Part shown: in pieces, positions 45,282-53,312 of the stretch
How positions within the stretch are numbered: the stretch's first letter is position 1
Layout of the letters: every line of letters starts with the position of its first letter
Assembly (NCBI RefSeq): GCF_013184525.1
Contig: NZ_JAAOIZ010000003.1
Location: 732,818-796,817 of the forward strand
Source of the DNA: Chryseobacterium sp. LAM-KRS1
GTDB taxonomy: Bacteria; Bacteroidota; Bacteroidia; Flavobacteriales; Weeksellaceae
DNA length: 64,000 nucleotides
Direction: 5' to 3'
Made by a program: the position numbers and the translations under genes
Notes under the pieces: generated by a model
The model's input: the letters and a program-made list of their open reading frames with translations, nothing else
Databases searched by the model: none
What the model was told of the DNA's origin: nothing

Positions 45282-45330
45282 GAAAGAAATCGCGGGAAAT
45301 ACTTTTATCTTGCGGTTTCTTTCTTATTTT
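45282..45330 (+). terminator. hairpin with T-rich tail between SusD and phospholipase C (attenuator?)
   Basis: GAAAGAAATCGCGGG (45282-45296) pairs with CTTGCGGTTTCTTTC (45309-45323): 15 bp including three G-T pairs, 12-nt loop, then TTATTTTATTT. It could end part of the transcripts after SusD. Confidence 0.55.
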
Positions 45331-45338
45331 ATTTCAGC

Positions 45339-47687
45339 ATGAACAGAAAAGAATTTTTACAGAAATCAGGTTTGTTACTGGCAGGTCTAGGAACTTCAAG
45401 TGTTTTGCACCCTTCTATTTTAAAAGCGCTCACAATAGAACCCGCTGCCTTGTCTACATTTTATGACGCCGAACATGTGGTTATTCTGATGCAGGAAAAC
45501 CGCTCATTTGATCACGCCTTTGGATCATTGAAAGGTGTAAGAGGATTCCTTGATAAAAAAGCATTTGTAAAACAAGACGGACATTCTGTTTTTTTCCAGA
45601 AAGGAAATGACGGAAAGTACGCTGCTCCGGCACGTTTAGACTTAAGAAACACGAAATCCACATGGATGAGCTCATTACCTCACTCCTGGTCCGACCAACA
45701 GAAAGCTTTTAACAAAGGAAAATATGATCAATGGTTACAATTTAAGGCTTCTGGAAATAAAAATTATAAAAATATCCCACTGACATTGGGATATTATAAT
45801 CGTGAAGACCTCCCCTTCTACTACCAGCTTGCGGATGCATTTACGGTATTCGATCAATATTTTTGTTCATCGCTTACCGGCACCACTCCGAACCGACTTT
45901 TTCATTGGTCAGGAACTCTTAGAGAGCAGCAAAACGGCAAAGTGAAAGCAAATGTTTACAATGAAAATATTGATTATGATAGTAACCGTCAGGCAAGATG
46001 GAAAAGTTTTCCGGAAATATTAGAAGAACAAAATGTTTCATGGAAAATATATCAGAATGAAATCAGCCTTCCTAAAGGAATGTCCGGAGAACAGGAAGCA
46101 TGGCTGAGCAATTTTACAGATAATCCCATCGAATGGTTTTCAGCGTTCAACGTAAAATTCTCTAAAGGATATTACACGCATATTCCTTCTATTATCAGCT
46201 ACTTACAGAAGGAAATAGAAAGAAATCCTAATCAGAAAGAAAGATTGGAAAAGCTTATTGCTGAACTGAAAGAAGATCAGGTAACATATCATCCTGATAA
46301 CTATGCAAAATTGTCCCAAAAGCAAAAAGATCTTCACGAAAAAGCATTTACCAATAATTCGGGAGACCCTGATTTCTGGAATCTGGAAACAGGAAATGAT
46401 GAACATGGAGAAAAACTAGTAGTTCCTAAAGGAGATGTATTATTTCAGTTCCGTAAGGACGTTGAAGAGAAAAAGCTTCCTTTGGTTTCATGGCTGGTTG
46501 CTCCGGAACACTTTTCGGACCATCCGGGATCACCTTGGTATGGGGCATGGTATATTTCTGAAGTTCTAAATATCTTAACGAAGGATCCTGAAACCTGGAA
46601 AAAAACCATTTTTATAATCAATTATGATGAAAATGATGGATATTTTGATCATGTTTTACCTTTTTCTCCACCCTTAAATCCAAGCCAGCCGGTAGATGTG
46701 AACGGAAAAGAAGGAGTGGAATATGTTAATAAAGATCAAGAATACATGTCGTCACCTCAATTGAAAGATTACGAACGTATTGAAGGAACAGTTGGCCTTG
46801 GTTACAGGGTTCCTATGATTATTGCTTCCCCGTGGACAAAAGGAGGTTTTGTGAATTCAGAGGTTTCGGATCATACTTCTGTGTTACAGTTTCTTGAGAA
46901 ATTCATCAGGAAAAAATTCAGTAAAGATGTTACGATAGATAACATAAGCGATTGGAGACGAGCCATTTGTGGAGATTTGACTTCTGCTTTTAATGATTCA
47001 AATGTGACGGTCCCAAAAATGGATTATCTGAATCAAAAAGAATATACCAAAACCATTAATGCAGCCAAGAATAAGCCTGTTCCTGATCTGAAATGGCATT
47101 CTGAACATGAGCTATCTCATGCATTACTGGAAATTCAGGAGAGAGGGATAAAGCCATCCAATGCACTCCCTTACAATTACCATGTTAATCTCACAGATAA
47201 CAGTATTAAAATGGAGAACCTGAAGGAGACAGGAGTTCCATTATTAATCTACGACAGAACAAAGCTAGATGATCATGGTAATTATTATTTTTCCTATGCT
47301 TTATACTCAAAACAAACATTGTCACACACTGTTTATCTGGATAATTATGATTATGAAGTTTTTGGACCCAATGGTTTCTTCAGGAAATTTAAAGGTGTGC
47401 AGAAACCGGAAGTAGAGATACAAATGCTTAATGATACGAAAAATAATGAAACTCAATTGATATTTAAAAAGAAGAAAAATGGAAATATCATGATGGATAT
47501 AGAAGACCTGTATGAAAAGACCCGTAAAAAAATTGCGCTTAGTAAAGATGAAGAAAAAATAACCCTTAACCTGAAAAAGAACAAAGGCTGGTATGACGTA
47601 AAAATAAGTTCATCCGGTCACATCTGGCACTTTTCAGGAAGAGTAGAGACAGGAAAAGTTTCTATTTCTGATCCACATTGGGCATAA
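45339..47687 (+). CDS. phosphocholine-specific phospholipase C (PlcC/acid-phosphatase superfamily)
   Basis: 782 residues. The N-terminus NRKEFLQKSGLLLAGLG has the shape of a Tat signal, but with Arg-Lys instead of twin arginine. The phosphoesterase domain (about 44-510) begins VVILMQENRSFDHAFGS (E53, N54, D58, H59) and holds conserved blocks such as APEHFSDHPGSPWYG and NYDENDGYFDHV; two C-terminal beta domains (about 590-780) match the bacterial phospholipase C extra C-terminal domain. Hydrolyses phosphatidylcholine or sphingomyelin to phosphocholine. Third gene of a SusCD operon. Confidence 0.92.
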   Translation: MNRKEFLQKSGLLLAGLGTSSVLHPSILKALTIEPAALSTFYDAEHVVILMQENRSFDHAFGSLKGVRGFLDKKAFVKQDGHSVFFQKGNDGKYAAPARLDLRNTKSTWMSSLPHSWSDQQKAFNKGKYDQWLQFKASGNKNYKNIPLTLGYYNREDLPFYYQLADAFTVFDQYFCSSLTGTTPNRLFHWSGTLREQQNGKVKANVYNENIDYDSNRQARWKSFPEILEEQNVSWKIYQNEISLPKGMSGEQEAWLSNFTDNPIEWFSAFNVKFSKGYYTHIPSIISYLQKEIERNPNQKERLEKLIAELKEDQVTYHPDNYAKLSQKQKDLHEKAFTNNSGDPDFWNLETGNDEHGEKLVVPKGDVLFQFRKDVEEKKLPLVSWLVAPEHFSDHPGSPWYGAWYISEVLNILTKDPETWKKTIFIINYDENDGYFDHVLPFSPPLNPSQPVDVNGKEGVEYVNKDQEYMSSPQLKDYERIEGTVGLGYRVPMIIASPWTKGGFVNSEVSDHTSVLQFLEKFIRKKFSKDVTIDNISDWRRAICGDLTSAFNDSNVTVPKMDYLNQKEYTKTINAAKNKPVPDLKWHSEHELSHALLEIQERGIKPSNALPYNYHVNLTDNSIKMENLKETGVPLLIYDRTKLDDHGNYYFSYALYSKQTLSHTVYLDNYDYEVFGPNGFFRKFKGVQKPEVEIQMLNDTKNNETQLIFKKKKNGNIMMDIEDLYEKTRKKIALSKDEEKITLNLKKNKGWYDVKISSSGHIWHFSGRVETGKVSISDPHWA

Positions 47688-47715
47688 TTTCAATTGAAAT
47701 TTCAAAAAAATATAC

Positions 47716-47750
47716 AAAAGTCTTACAGCATTGTGAGACTTTTTTTCTTT
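47716..47750 (+). terminator. intrinsic terminator of the SusCD-PLC operon
   Basis: A 12-bp stem (AAAAGTCTTACA / TGTGAGACTTTT, one G-T pair), 4-nt loop, T-run. Confidence 0.85.
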
Positions 47751-47968
47751 TTCATTTTCTCAAATATTGAATTATTTTTTAATCGGATATAAAAAAATTA
47801 GGCATTATTATTAATAACAACAATCAAATAGTTCTCTATTTTGTGATAAAAATTCATTATGTTTCGCATTAGAAATGAGGAGGTAAGGAGTCATAAAAAA
47901 GATAAAATCTTTTATACTTTCTCTTTATTTTATTAACTTCACTTGAAAATTAATAATAACTAACTACC

Positions 47969-48547
47969 ATGAAAAAATTCACACTTCCATTATCATTATC
48001 TTTAGTTGCGTTGGCCATTTCAGCCCATGTAAACGCACAAGATACCAACACCGACAATCACACCATTACGATTTCCGTTCCGGAAGTTGCGCTTGTTGAT
48101 ATTGAACCTGCGGCTACCAAAAATATTACTTTAGGATTTACAGCTCCTACAGAAGCTGGACAACCTATTGTTGCAAGCCCTGCCAATACAACACTTTGGC
48201 TTAACTACTCTTCAATAAAATCAGTTGCAGATCCATCCCGTAATGTTACCGTTCGATTAAATGCTTTAGTTCCCGGGATAGACATTCATGTTACCGCAGC
48301 AGCGGCAACAGGTGCTGGTGCGGGAACATTAGGAACGCCATCAGCTCTGATTACATTAAGTGCAGCAGACCAGACAATTATCTCTGGGATCGGAAGTGCT
48401 TATACCGGAAATGGAGCTAATAACGGCCATAATCTTACGTATGCCCTTGCAGCAGGAAGTGGACCTGGCGGAGTTGCAGCTTACGCTGATCTACAAGCTA
48501 CAGCGACAACTGTTGCTACTGTGACTTATACTATTTCGGACAATTAA
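47969..48547 (+). CDS. putative fimbrial/fibre major subunit (secreted beta-rich protein)
   Basis: 192 residues; signal peptide 1-23 (ending VNAQ). No cysteines. Mature N-terminus has alternating hydrophobic residues (ITISVPEVALVDIEP, 33-47), then PTEAG (60-64), LWLNYSS (76-82), GNGANNGH, and a C-terminal strand VATVTYTIS. It is a paralogue of the protein at 52190 (shared blocks L-x-D-I-E-P-A, APTEAG, TGNGANNGH, TYTI). Small exported beta protein first in an operon with chaperone-like and usher-like genes: pilin-like by context. The N-terminal pattern recalls alpha-pilins (alternate chaperone-usher class), but no identity was tested. Confidence 0.7.
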   Translation: MKKFTLPLSLSLVALAISAHVNAQDTNTDNHTITISVPEVALVDIEPAATKNITLGFTAPTEAGQPIVASPANTTLWLNYSSIKSVADPSRNVTVRLNALVPGIDIHVTAAAATGAGAGTLGTPSALITLSAADQTIISGIGSAYTGNGANNGHNLTYALAAGSGPGGVAAYADLQATATTVATVTYTISDN

Positions 48548-48570
48548 TATCTGAAAATACATATTTGAAT

Positions 48571-48600
48571 AAGAAGAAATCGCTTTGTCAGTTTCTTCTT
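48571..48600 (+). promoter_or_regulatory. intercistronic hairpin after the first subunit gene
   Basis: AAGAAGAAA / TTTCTTCTT, 9-bp stem with a 12-nt loop, in the 96-base gap between subunit and chaperone-like genes. No T-run follows, so it is more likely an RNA-stability or processing hairpin than a terminator. Confidence 0.45.
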
Positions 48601-48643
48601 GTTCATCTATTGCATGATCTTCAACTTAAAATTTTTAATAAGA

Positions 48644-49444
48644 ATGACAAAGCGAATCTTTCTTCTTACTTTCCTGATCTTACCTTACCTATTTTTGCAT
48701 GCGGGTATCGTTGTGCTTAATGGGCTTTCGCATAATTACAAGGTAGAAAACGGACAGATTTACAAAGGAAAAATAGCCTTGCAAAACACCGGTGACAAAC
48801 CTCAAAATGTGAAAATATTTTTACAGGACTTCAGTTACCAGTCAAATGGTTCTATCTACTATACAACTCCGCATACGAATGAAAGGACCAATACGGATTG
48901 GATAAGGCTTAATACAACCTTTCTTACTTTAAAGGCTAAAGAAAAAACGGAGGTCTTTTATGAAATTGCCATTCCTAATCAATTAAATTCTCCCGGTAGT
49001 TACTGGAGTGTTGTCATCGTTGAACCTGTAGATGAAATAAAACCGAGTGATAGTAAGCAGGGAATTAATATTACTTCTGTTGTAAGGTATGCCATCCAGA
49101 TCATAACTGATTTTGATTCCGAAAAGGTAAAACCAGATCTAAAGTTTGAAAATATTAAAGTTGAAAAAGAAGAGGGCAGACAAGTATTAAAAATCGCCAT
49201 CGCCAACCAGGGAGCAATCTATTGCAGATCAACGGCTTCCGTTGAGATATACAACCGAAAGAATGGTGAGAAAATAGGAACATTTTCATCACAGGCAATG
49301 GGACTATTACCGCAAACCTCCAAATCCTTTCCCATTGATATCAGTAAAATGCCTCCCGATAAATATACTGCAGTCATCATTGCAACAGATGAAGATGAAA
49401 ACGCATTTGCTATCAATGTGGAACTAGAAGTAAAAAATGACTAG
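48644..49444 (+). CDS. putative periplasmic chaperone of the fibre operon (two Ig-like domains)
   Basis: 266 residues from ATG 48644 (MTKRIFLLTFLILPYLF), giving a clean signal peptide; earlier in-frame starts add unusual residues. Domain 1 (about 22-135) reads like an Ig-fold (GKIALQNTGDKPQNVKIFLQD ... LTLKAKEKTEVFYEI), resembling PapD-type and DUF916-type beta domains; domain 2 (about 140-265) is also Ig-like (IANQGAIYCRSTASVEIYN). Two-domain architecture and position between subunit and outer-membrane protein match pilus chaperones. The stop overlaps the next gene by 8 bases. Confidence 0.7.
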   Translation: MTKRIFLLTFLILPYLFLHAGIVVLNGLSHNYKVENGQIYKGKIALQNTGDKPQNVKIFLQDFSYQSNGSIYYTTPHTNERTNTDWIRLNTTFLTLKAKEKTEVFYEIAIPNQLNSPGSYWSVVIVEPVDEIKPSDSKQGINITSVVRYAIQIITDFDSEKVKPDLKFENIKVEKEEGRQVLKIAIANQGAIYCRSTASVEIYNRKNGEKIGTFSSQAMGLLPQTSKSFPIDISKMPPDKYTAVIIATDEDENAFAINVELEVKND

Positions 49445-52193
49445 AAATTGGGCCTTATATCTTTTCATACTATTCCCAGTACTTATTTTTTCACAAAAAC
49501 AATCCAGAGAAATTGTCAATAAAAAAGATAGTATACTACCGGGAACGGCTTCTTCTATTTCTTTTTCCCTGGAAAATACGACTTCTCAGAATAAGGTTTA
49601 TGATATTGTCATTGAAACTTCAAATCAATACATTATTCCCATTTTAAAGAAGAATCAAGTTTCAATTGCAGGCGACGAAACTTACCTATATCTGGTTCCA
49701 TTACGTATAGCCACAGAAACACCGCAGGGAAAATATACCATAACATTACGAGGTTTGGGAAGTGATAAAACCGATCAATTTATTAAAACGGCAGAAATAA
49801 ATGTTCTCCCGGTCAGAAAGCTTTCAGTAACGGCAATCAATTCTCCGGAATTCGTAAAAGCAGGTGAAACCATCACCTCCTCTTTTCTACTTAAAAACAG
49901 TGGAAATGTTACTGAAAAACTGATCCTGGAAAGTAAAAATGCCGTGGTAAATCACGATGCAACTCTCCTTTTACCTCCAGGCGAAGCAAAAGTAATCAAC
50001 ATCAGTAAGGTCACAAATCCAGATCTGGGTAAAAATGAATATCAAAATCTTAACCTGTATGTGTATTCAGTGGATCATCCGGCAGAAAACCAAACGGCTT
50101 ACAGCAGTACGAAAATTATTTCTGTTAAACCTGATGAAGATGATATATACCATCGTTTACCGGTTTCCGCCTCGATGGCTTTTATTGGAATGAAAAACAG
50201 AGGAGAATACCACGATGGCTTCCAGGGTGAATTGTATGGTAAAGGAACGCTGGATAAAGAAAATAAAGGGACATTGGAATTTCACGCTGTAACTTCCAAC
50301 CCGGTTGAATTCAATTCCTTCACCCAATATGAGGAATATTTTATTAACTACAGACGGGATGAATTTTTCGTTCATCTGGGAGACAAGACCTATTCTTCCT
50401 CTTATCTTACCGAGTATGCACGATATGGCCGTGGAGCTGAAATTCGTTATAATTTCAAAAAGGTCAGTATCGGAGGATTTTACAATCACCCTAGATTTTT
50501 CCGGGATATCAAAGATGAATTCAATGTATATTCCACATTCAGGCTTCATAAAGAATCTGAAATTACAGCAGGTTATTTGTACAAGATTCCAAGACCCGGT
50601 GAAACAAGTTTAAGTTTCAGTGGTCTGAGATTAGATTCTAACGCTCACCTTCCCTATGCTACCGGAAAATTCAAACTGAATAAAAATCTTGATGTTTCCG
50701 GTGAAGTAGCCTATAGCAAAACAGATCGAATGGAAGGAAATGCCTACATGGTTCAGCTTCTTGCCAGCTACACGAAAATCAACGGAAATCTGATGTATAT
50801 TAAATCAAGTCCTGATTTTGCAGGATATTTCAGCAATACAAGCACATTTAACGGTAACGTCCAGTATAAGATCTCCTCCAGGCTCAATGCATTTGCCAAT
50901 TATGTTCAGGATGCCCGAAATTTTCAAAGAGATACTTTGTTTTTAGCAGCTCCTTACAGAAATTATTTTCAATATGGAATAAGCTACAGATATCTTAAAA
51001 ATGGTTCTATCATGTTATACAACGGATATCAGAAATATAAAGATCGTCTTGAACCGAGACAGTTTGACTATTATGAAAGATTCGTAAGGGTAAGTATTGA
51101 TCAGCAGATTGGTATTTTTCAGGTCAATCTTCAGGGGCAATTTGGAAAGACAGATAATTACCTGAGTGGATTTACTGGAAATTCCAGCTTTTACACCGTA
51201 AATCTGGCTTTTGAAAAGCTGAAAACCTCCTTCAATGTATTTGGAAGTTACGCAATAACTTCCCGGTATCAGTTACAAGACCAGGAACAGATATACTACG
51301 GTGCCCGTGTTATAAGTAGATTCTCACCGAAAACAAATCTTAGTATTTTCTATCAGAATAACTATATCCCTGAAGAGTATTTTAATGACCGCAACCTTTT
51401 TGAGGTCTTATTTCATCAGCAGATTTTTCCGGGCCATGAATTTGATTTATCGGGTAGATATGCTTTGCAGAGAGGACAATTAGGAAACAAAGATTTTATT
51501 TTTTCATTACGATACACCTGGCGTCTGAATATGCCGGTACAAAAAACTGCAGAGTACACAACGCTATCTGGAAATATCGGAAATCTGGGAGTTAAAAAAG
51601 TGGAGGGCATAAGACTTACTATGGGAAATCATTTATCCATTACAGATAAAAACGGAAATTTCATTTTTAAAAATATAAATCCGGGAGACTATATTTTAGA
51701 AATCGACCGTTCAACCACTGATATTAATGACATTCCTGATATCAGCCTTCCTGCTACCGTATTGTTAACAAATAAAGAGAATATATTTAATTTTGGTTTA
51801 ACCACTGCTGCCGCTATTCAGGGAGTTATTCAATTTAAGGAAACTACGGATCCCAACCAGCTCAGTTTTGCTCAGTTCCAGCTTAAGAAAGAGAAAAAAA
51901 GAAAAGAAAGCATCATTATTGAAGCTTCCAATGGAGACCAGACCTATCGTAAAATAGCTTATATAGGAGAAAATTTCGATTTCACCTATTTACGCCCTGG
52001 AGATTGGGACATTAAGTTGTATAGAAATGGCCTTGACAAACGATACAAAATATCAATGGATGCCTTTCATTTTACCTTACATCCTTCTGAAACAAAATCC
52101 CTTGTTATTGATGTCGTAAAGCAGCAAACCGAAATTAAGTATCAAAAAGAAAGCATAAAAGTAGGATATAATACCATAAAAAAACAAAAATGA
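49437..52193 (+). CDS. usher-like outer-membrane beta-barrel protein with terminal Ig/regulatory domains
   Basis: 918 residues. Signal peptide (1-19), two N-terminal Ig-like domains (about 25-215; SFLLKNSGNVTEKLILES), a large barrel (about 225-685) rich in alternating aromatic strands, then a CarboxypepD_reg-like domain (about 695-770; ITDKNGNFIFKNINPGDYIL) and a further beta domain (to about 900). Periplasmic domains on both sides of a barrel are the plan of fimbrial ushers. I see no FimD-type sequence match; assignment is by architecture and operon. ATGA overlap with the next gene shows translational coupling. Confidence 0.65.
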   Translation: MTRNWALYLFILFPVLIFSQKQSREIVNKKDSILPGTASSISFSLENTTSQNKVYDIVIETSNQYIIPILKKNQVSIAGDETYLYLVPLRIATETPQGKYTITLRGLGSDKTDQFIKTAEINVLPVRKLSVTAINSPEFVKAGETITSSFLLKNSGNVTEKLILESKNAVVNHDATLLLPPGEAKVINISKVTNPDLGKNEYQNLNLYVYSVDHPAENQTAYSSTKIISVKPDEDDIYHRLPVSASMAFIGMKNRGEYHDGFQGELYGKGTLDKENKGTLEFHAVTSNPVEFNSFTQYEEYFINYRRDEFFVHLGDKTYSSSYLTEYARYGRGAEIRYNFKKVSIGGFYNHPRFFRDIKDEFNVYSTFRLHKESEITAGYLYKIPRPGETSLSFSGLRLDSNAHLPYATGKFKLNKNLDVSGEVAYSKTDRMEGNAYMVQLLASYTKINGNLMYIKSSPDFAGYFSNTSTFNGNVQYKISSRLNAFANYVQDARNFQRDTLFLAAPYRNYFQYGISYRYLKNGSIMLYNGYQKYKDRLEPRQFDYYERFVRVSIDQQIGIFQVNLQGQFGKTDNYLSGFTGNSSFYTVNLAFEKLKTSFNVFGSYAITSRYQLQDQEQIYYGARVISRFSPKTNLSIFYQNNYIPEEYFNDRNLFEVLFHQQIFPGHEFDLSGRYALQRGQLGNKDFIFSLRYTWRLNMPVQKTAEYTTLSGNIGNLGVKKVEGIRLTMGNHLSITDKNGNFIFKNINPGDYILEIDRSTTDINDIPDISLPATVLLTNKENIFNFGLTTAAAIQGVIQFKETTDPNQLSFAQFQLKKEKKRKESIIIEASNGDQTYRKIAYIGENFDFTYLRPGDWDIKLYRNGLDKRYKISMDAFHFTLHPSETKSLVIDVVKQQTEIKYQKESIKVGYNTIKKQK

Positions 52194-52720
52194 GATCACT
52201 ATCAGCCTTATTTTATGTGATATTTATTTCAATAATTTCAATATCTGGCAAAGCTTTTTCCCAGATCTCAGTTGCTGCGACATTACCTATTGTAACATTA
52301 TTGGATATCGAACCTGCAGGAAATATCACATTAAGTTTTGCAGCCCCTACTGAAGCAGGCCTGCCTTTGGTAAATCCAGCAGTAAATACAACAAAATGGA
52401 TCAACTATACTTCGGCCATCGCTGCTGGTGGCCTCACAAGGAGAGTCACAGCATCTGTTAACCAGGTAATTCCCGGAATCAATATAAGATTACAAGCTGC
52501 TGCTGCATCCGGCTCGGGTGGAGGTACATTGGGTACTCCAGCTGCACAGGTAACCTTAACCACAACAGCAGTCAATATCATTACAGGTATAGGAGGTGCA
52601 TTTACCGGAAACGGAGCTAACAATGGACACAGACTAAGCATTAGCTTAGTTCCCAGTACTTATGGAAGCATAACGAGTACCAATACTCCCGTAGTCATTA
52701 CCTATACCATCACCGAATAA
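52190..52720 (+). CDS. putative fibre subunit, paralogue of the first operon gene
   Basis: 176 residues; signal peptide about 1-25. Blocks shared with the protein at 47969: TLLDIEPAGNITLSFAAPTE, PTEAG at 53-57, TKWINYTS, TGIGGAFTGNGANNGH and the final TYTITE. Cysteine-free. The start codon overlaps the usher-like stop (ATGA). Likely a minor subunit of the same structure. Confidence 0.7.
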   Translation: MRSLSALFYVIFISIISISGKAFSQISVAATLPIVTLLDIEPAGNITLSFAAPTEAGLPLVNPAVNTTKWINYTSAIAAGGLTRRVTASVNQVIPGINIRLQAAAASGSGGGTLGTPAAQVTLTTTAVNIITGIGGAFTGNGANNGHRLSISLVPSTYGSITSTNTPVVITYTITE

Positions 52721-52729
52721 AAAAAAGAA

Positions 52730-53257
52730 ATGGAATACAATATGAATTTTTTAAAGAAAGGAAAACACGCTATAAGTAGTCTGTGTGTTTTTTTATTAAT
52801 CATATTGACGGGCTCTGCTCATGCACAATCTTTAACAGTAGGTGGCAGCAACTGGACCGTAAGCATCCCTCCTATCACTGAAGCAGGAACAAATTATGCC
52901 GGAACGTATGAAAGTGCAACCAATCAAATTCTTCTGGCTGCAAGTGTCCCTTTATTACTTGGTACGGCTAAGGTAACGGTACGCTATATACCGGATCCCA
53001 CATGGAATAATTCTCTGGTTTTAAATATAAGGAGAACAGGTAACGGAACCACAGTTTGTGTATTATGCTCCATTACCGGAGGTACAACCTACCAGGCTAT
53101 TACCCAAGCTGATCTTGAATTATTCAGAATTACTGCTGTATTAGCTCTTGCCTCATATAGCAATATTCCTCTTCAATTGGAATTAACGGGAGTATCTGTA
53201 ACAATTCCGGCTGCAACTTATAACGCAAGGATAGTTTTTACAATAGGACCGATATAA
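52730..53257 (+). CDS. putative minor/tip subunit of the fibre operon
   Basis: 175 residues; a start at 52742 (MNFLKKG...) is equally possible. Signal peptide ends near HAQ. Mature N-terminus LTVGGSNWTVSIPPITEAG keeps the TEAG element of the other two subunits; C-terminus ARIVFTIGPI ends in a beta strand. It differs by having a C110-V-L-C113 pair, so it may be a distinct adhesin or tip. 9-base gap to the previous gene. Last gene of the operon. Confidence 0.65.
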   Translation: MEYNMNFLKKGKHAISSLCVFLLIILTGSAHAQSLTVGGSNWTVSIPPITEAGTNYAGTYESATNQILLAASVPLLLGTAKVTVRYIPDPTWNNSLVLNIRRTGNGTTVCVLCSITGGTTYQAITQADLELFRITAVLALASYSNIPLQLELTGVSVTIPAATYNARIVFTIGPI

Positions 53258-53264
53258 TTTAAAT

Positions 53265-53300
53265 AAAAATCCCTGCTCAAGGTCTGAACAGGGATAAAAA
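53265..53300. terminator. bidirectional terminator between fibre operon and third SusD
   Basis: ATCCCTG ... CAGGGAT stem with partial inner pairing, A/T runs on both sides (AAAAATCCCTG ... CAGGGATAAAAA). Confidence 0.7.
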
Positions 53301-53312
53301 GAATTATTTTTA

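Noticed and set aside
47897..47913. AAAAGAT/ATCTTTT hairpin upstream of the fibre operon as an invertible-promoter repeat
   Set aside because: Both arms are adjacent (3-base loop), with no second distant copy, so it cannot flank an invertible segment.
50157..50549. 130-codon minus-strand frame inside the usher-like gene
   Set aside because: Antisense shadow of a continuous, coupled operon gene.
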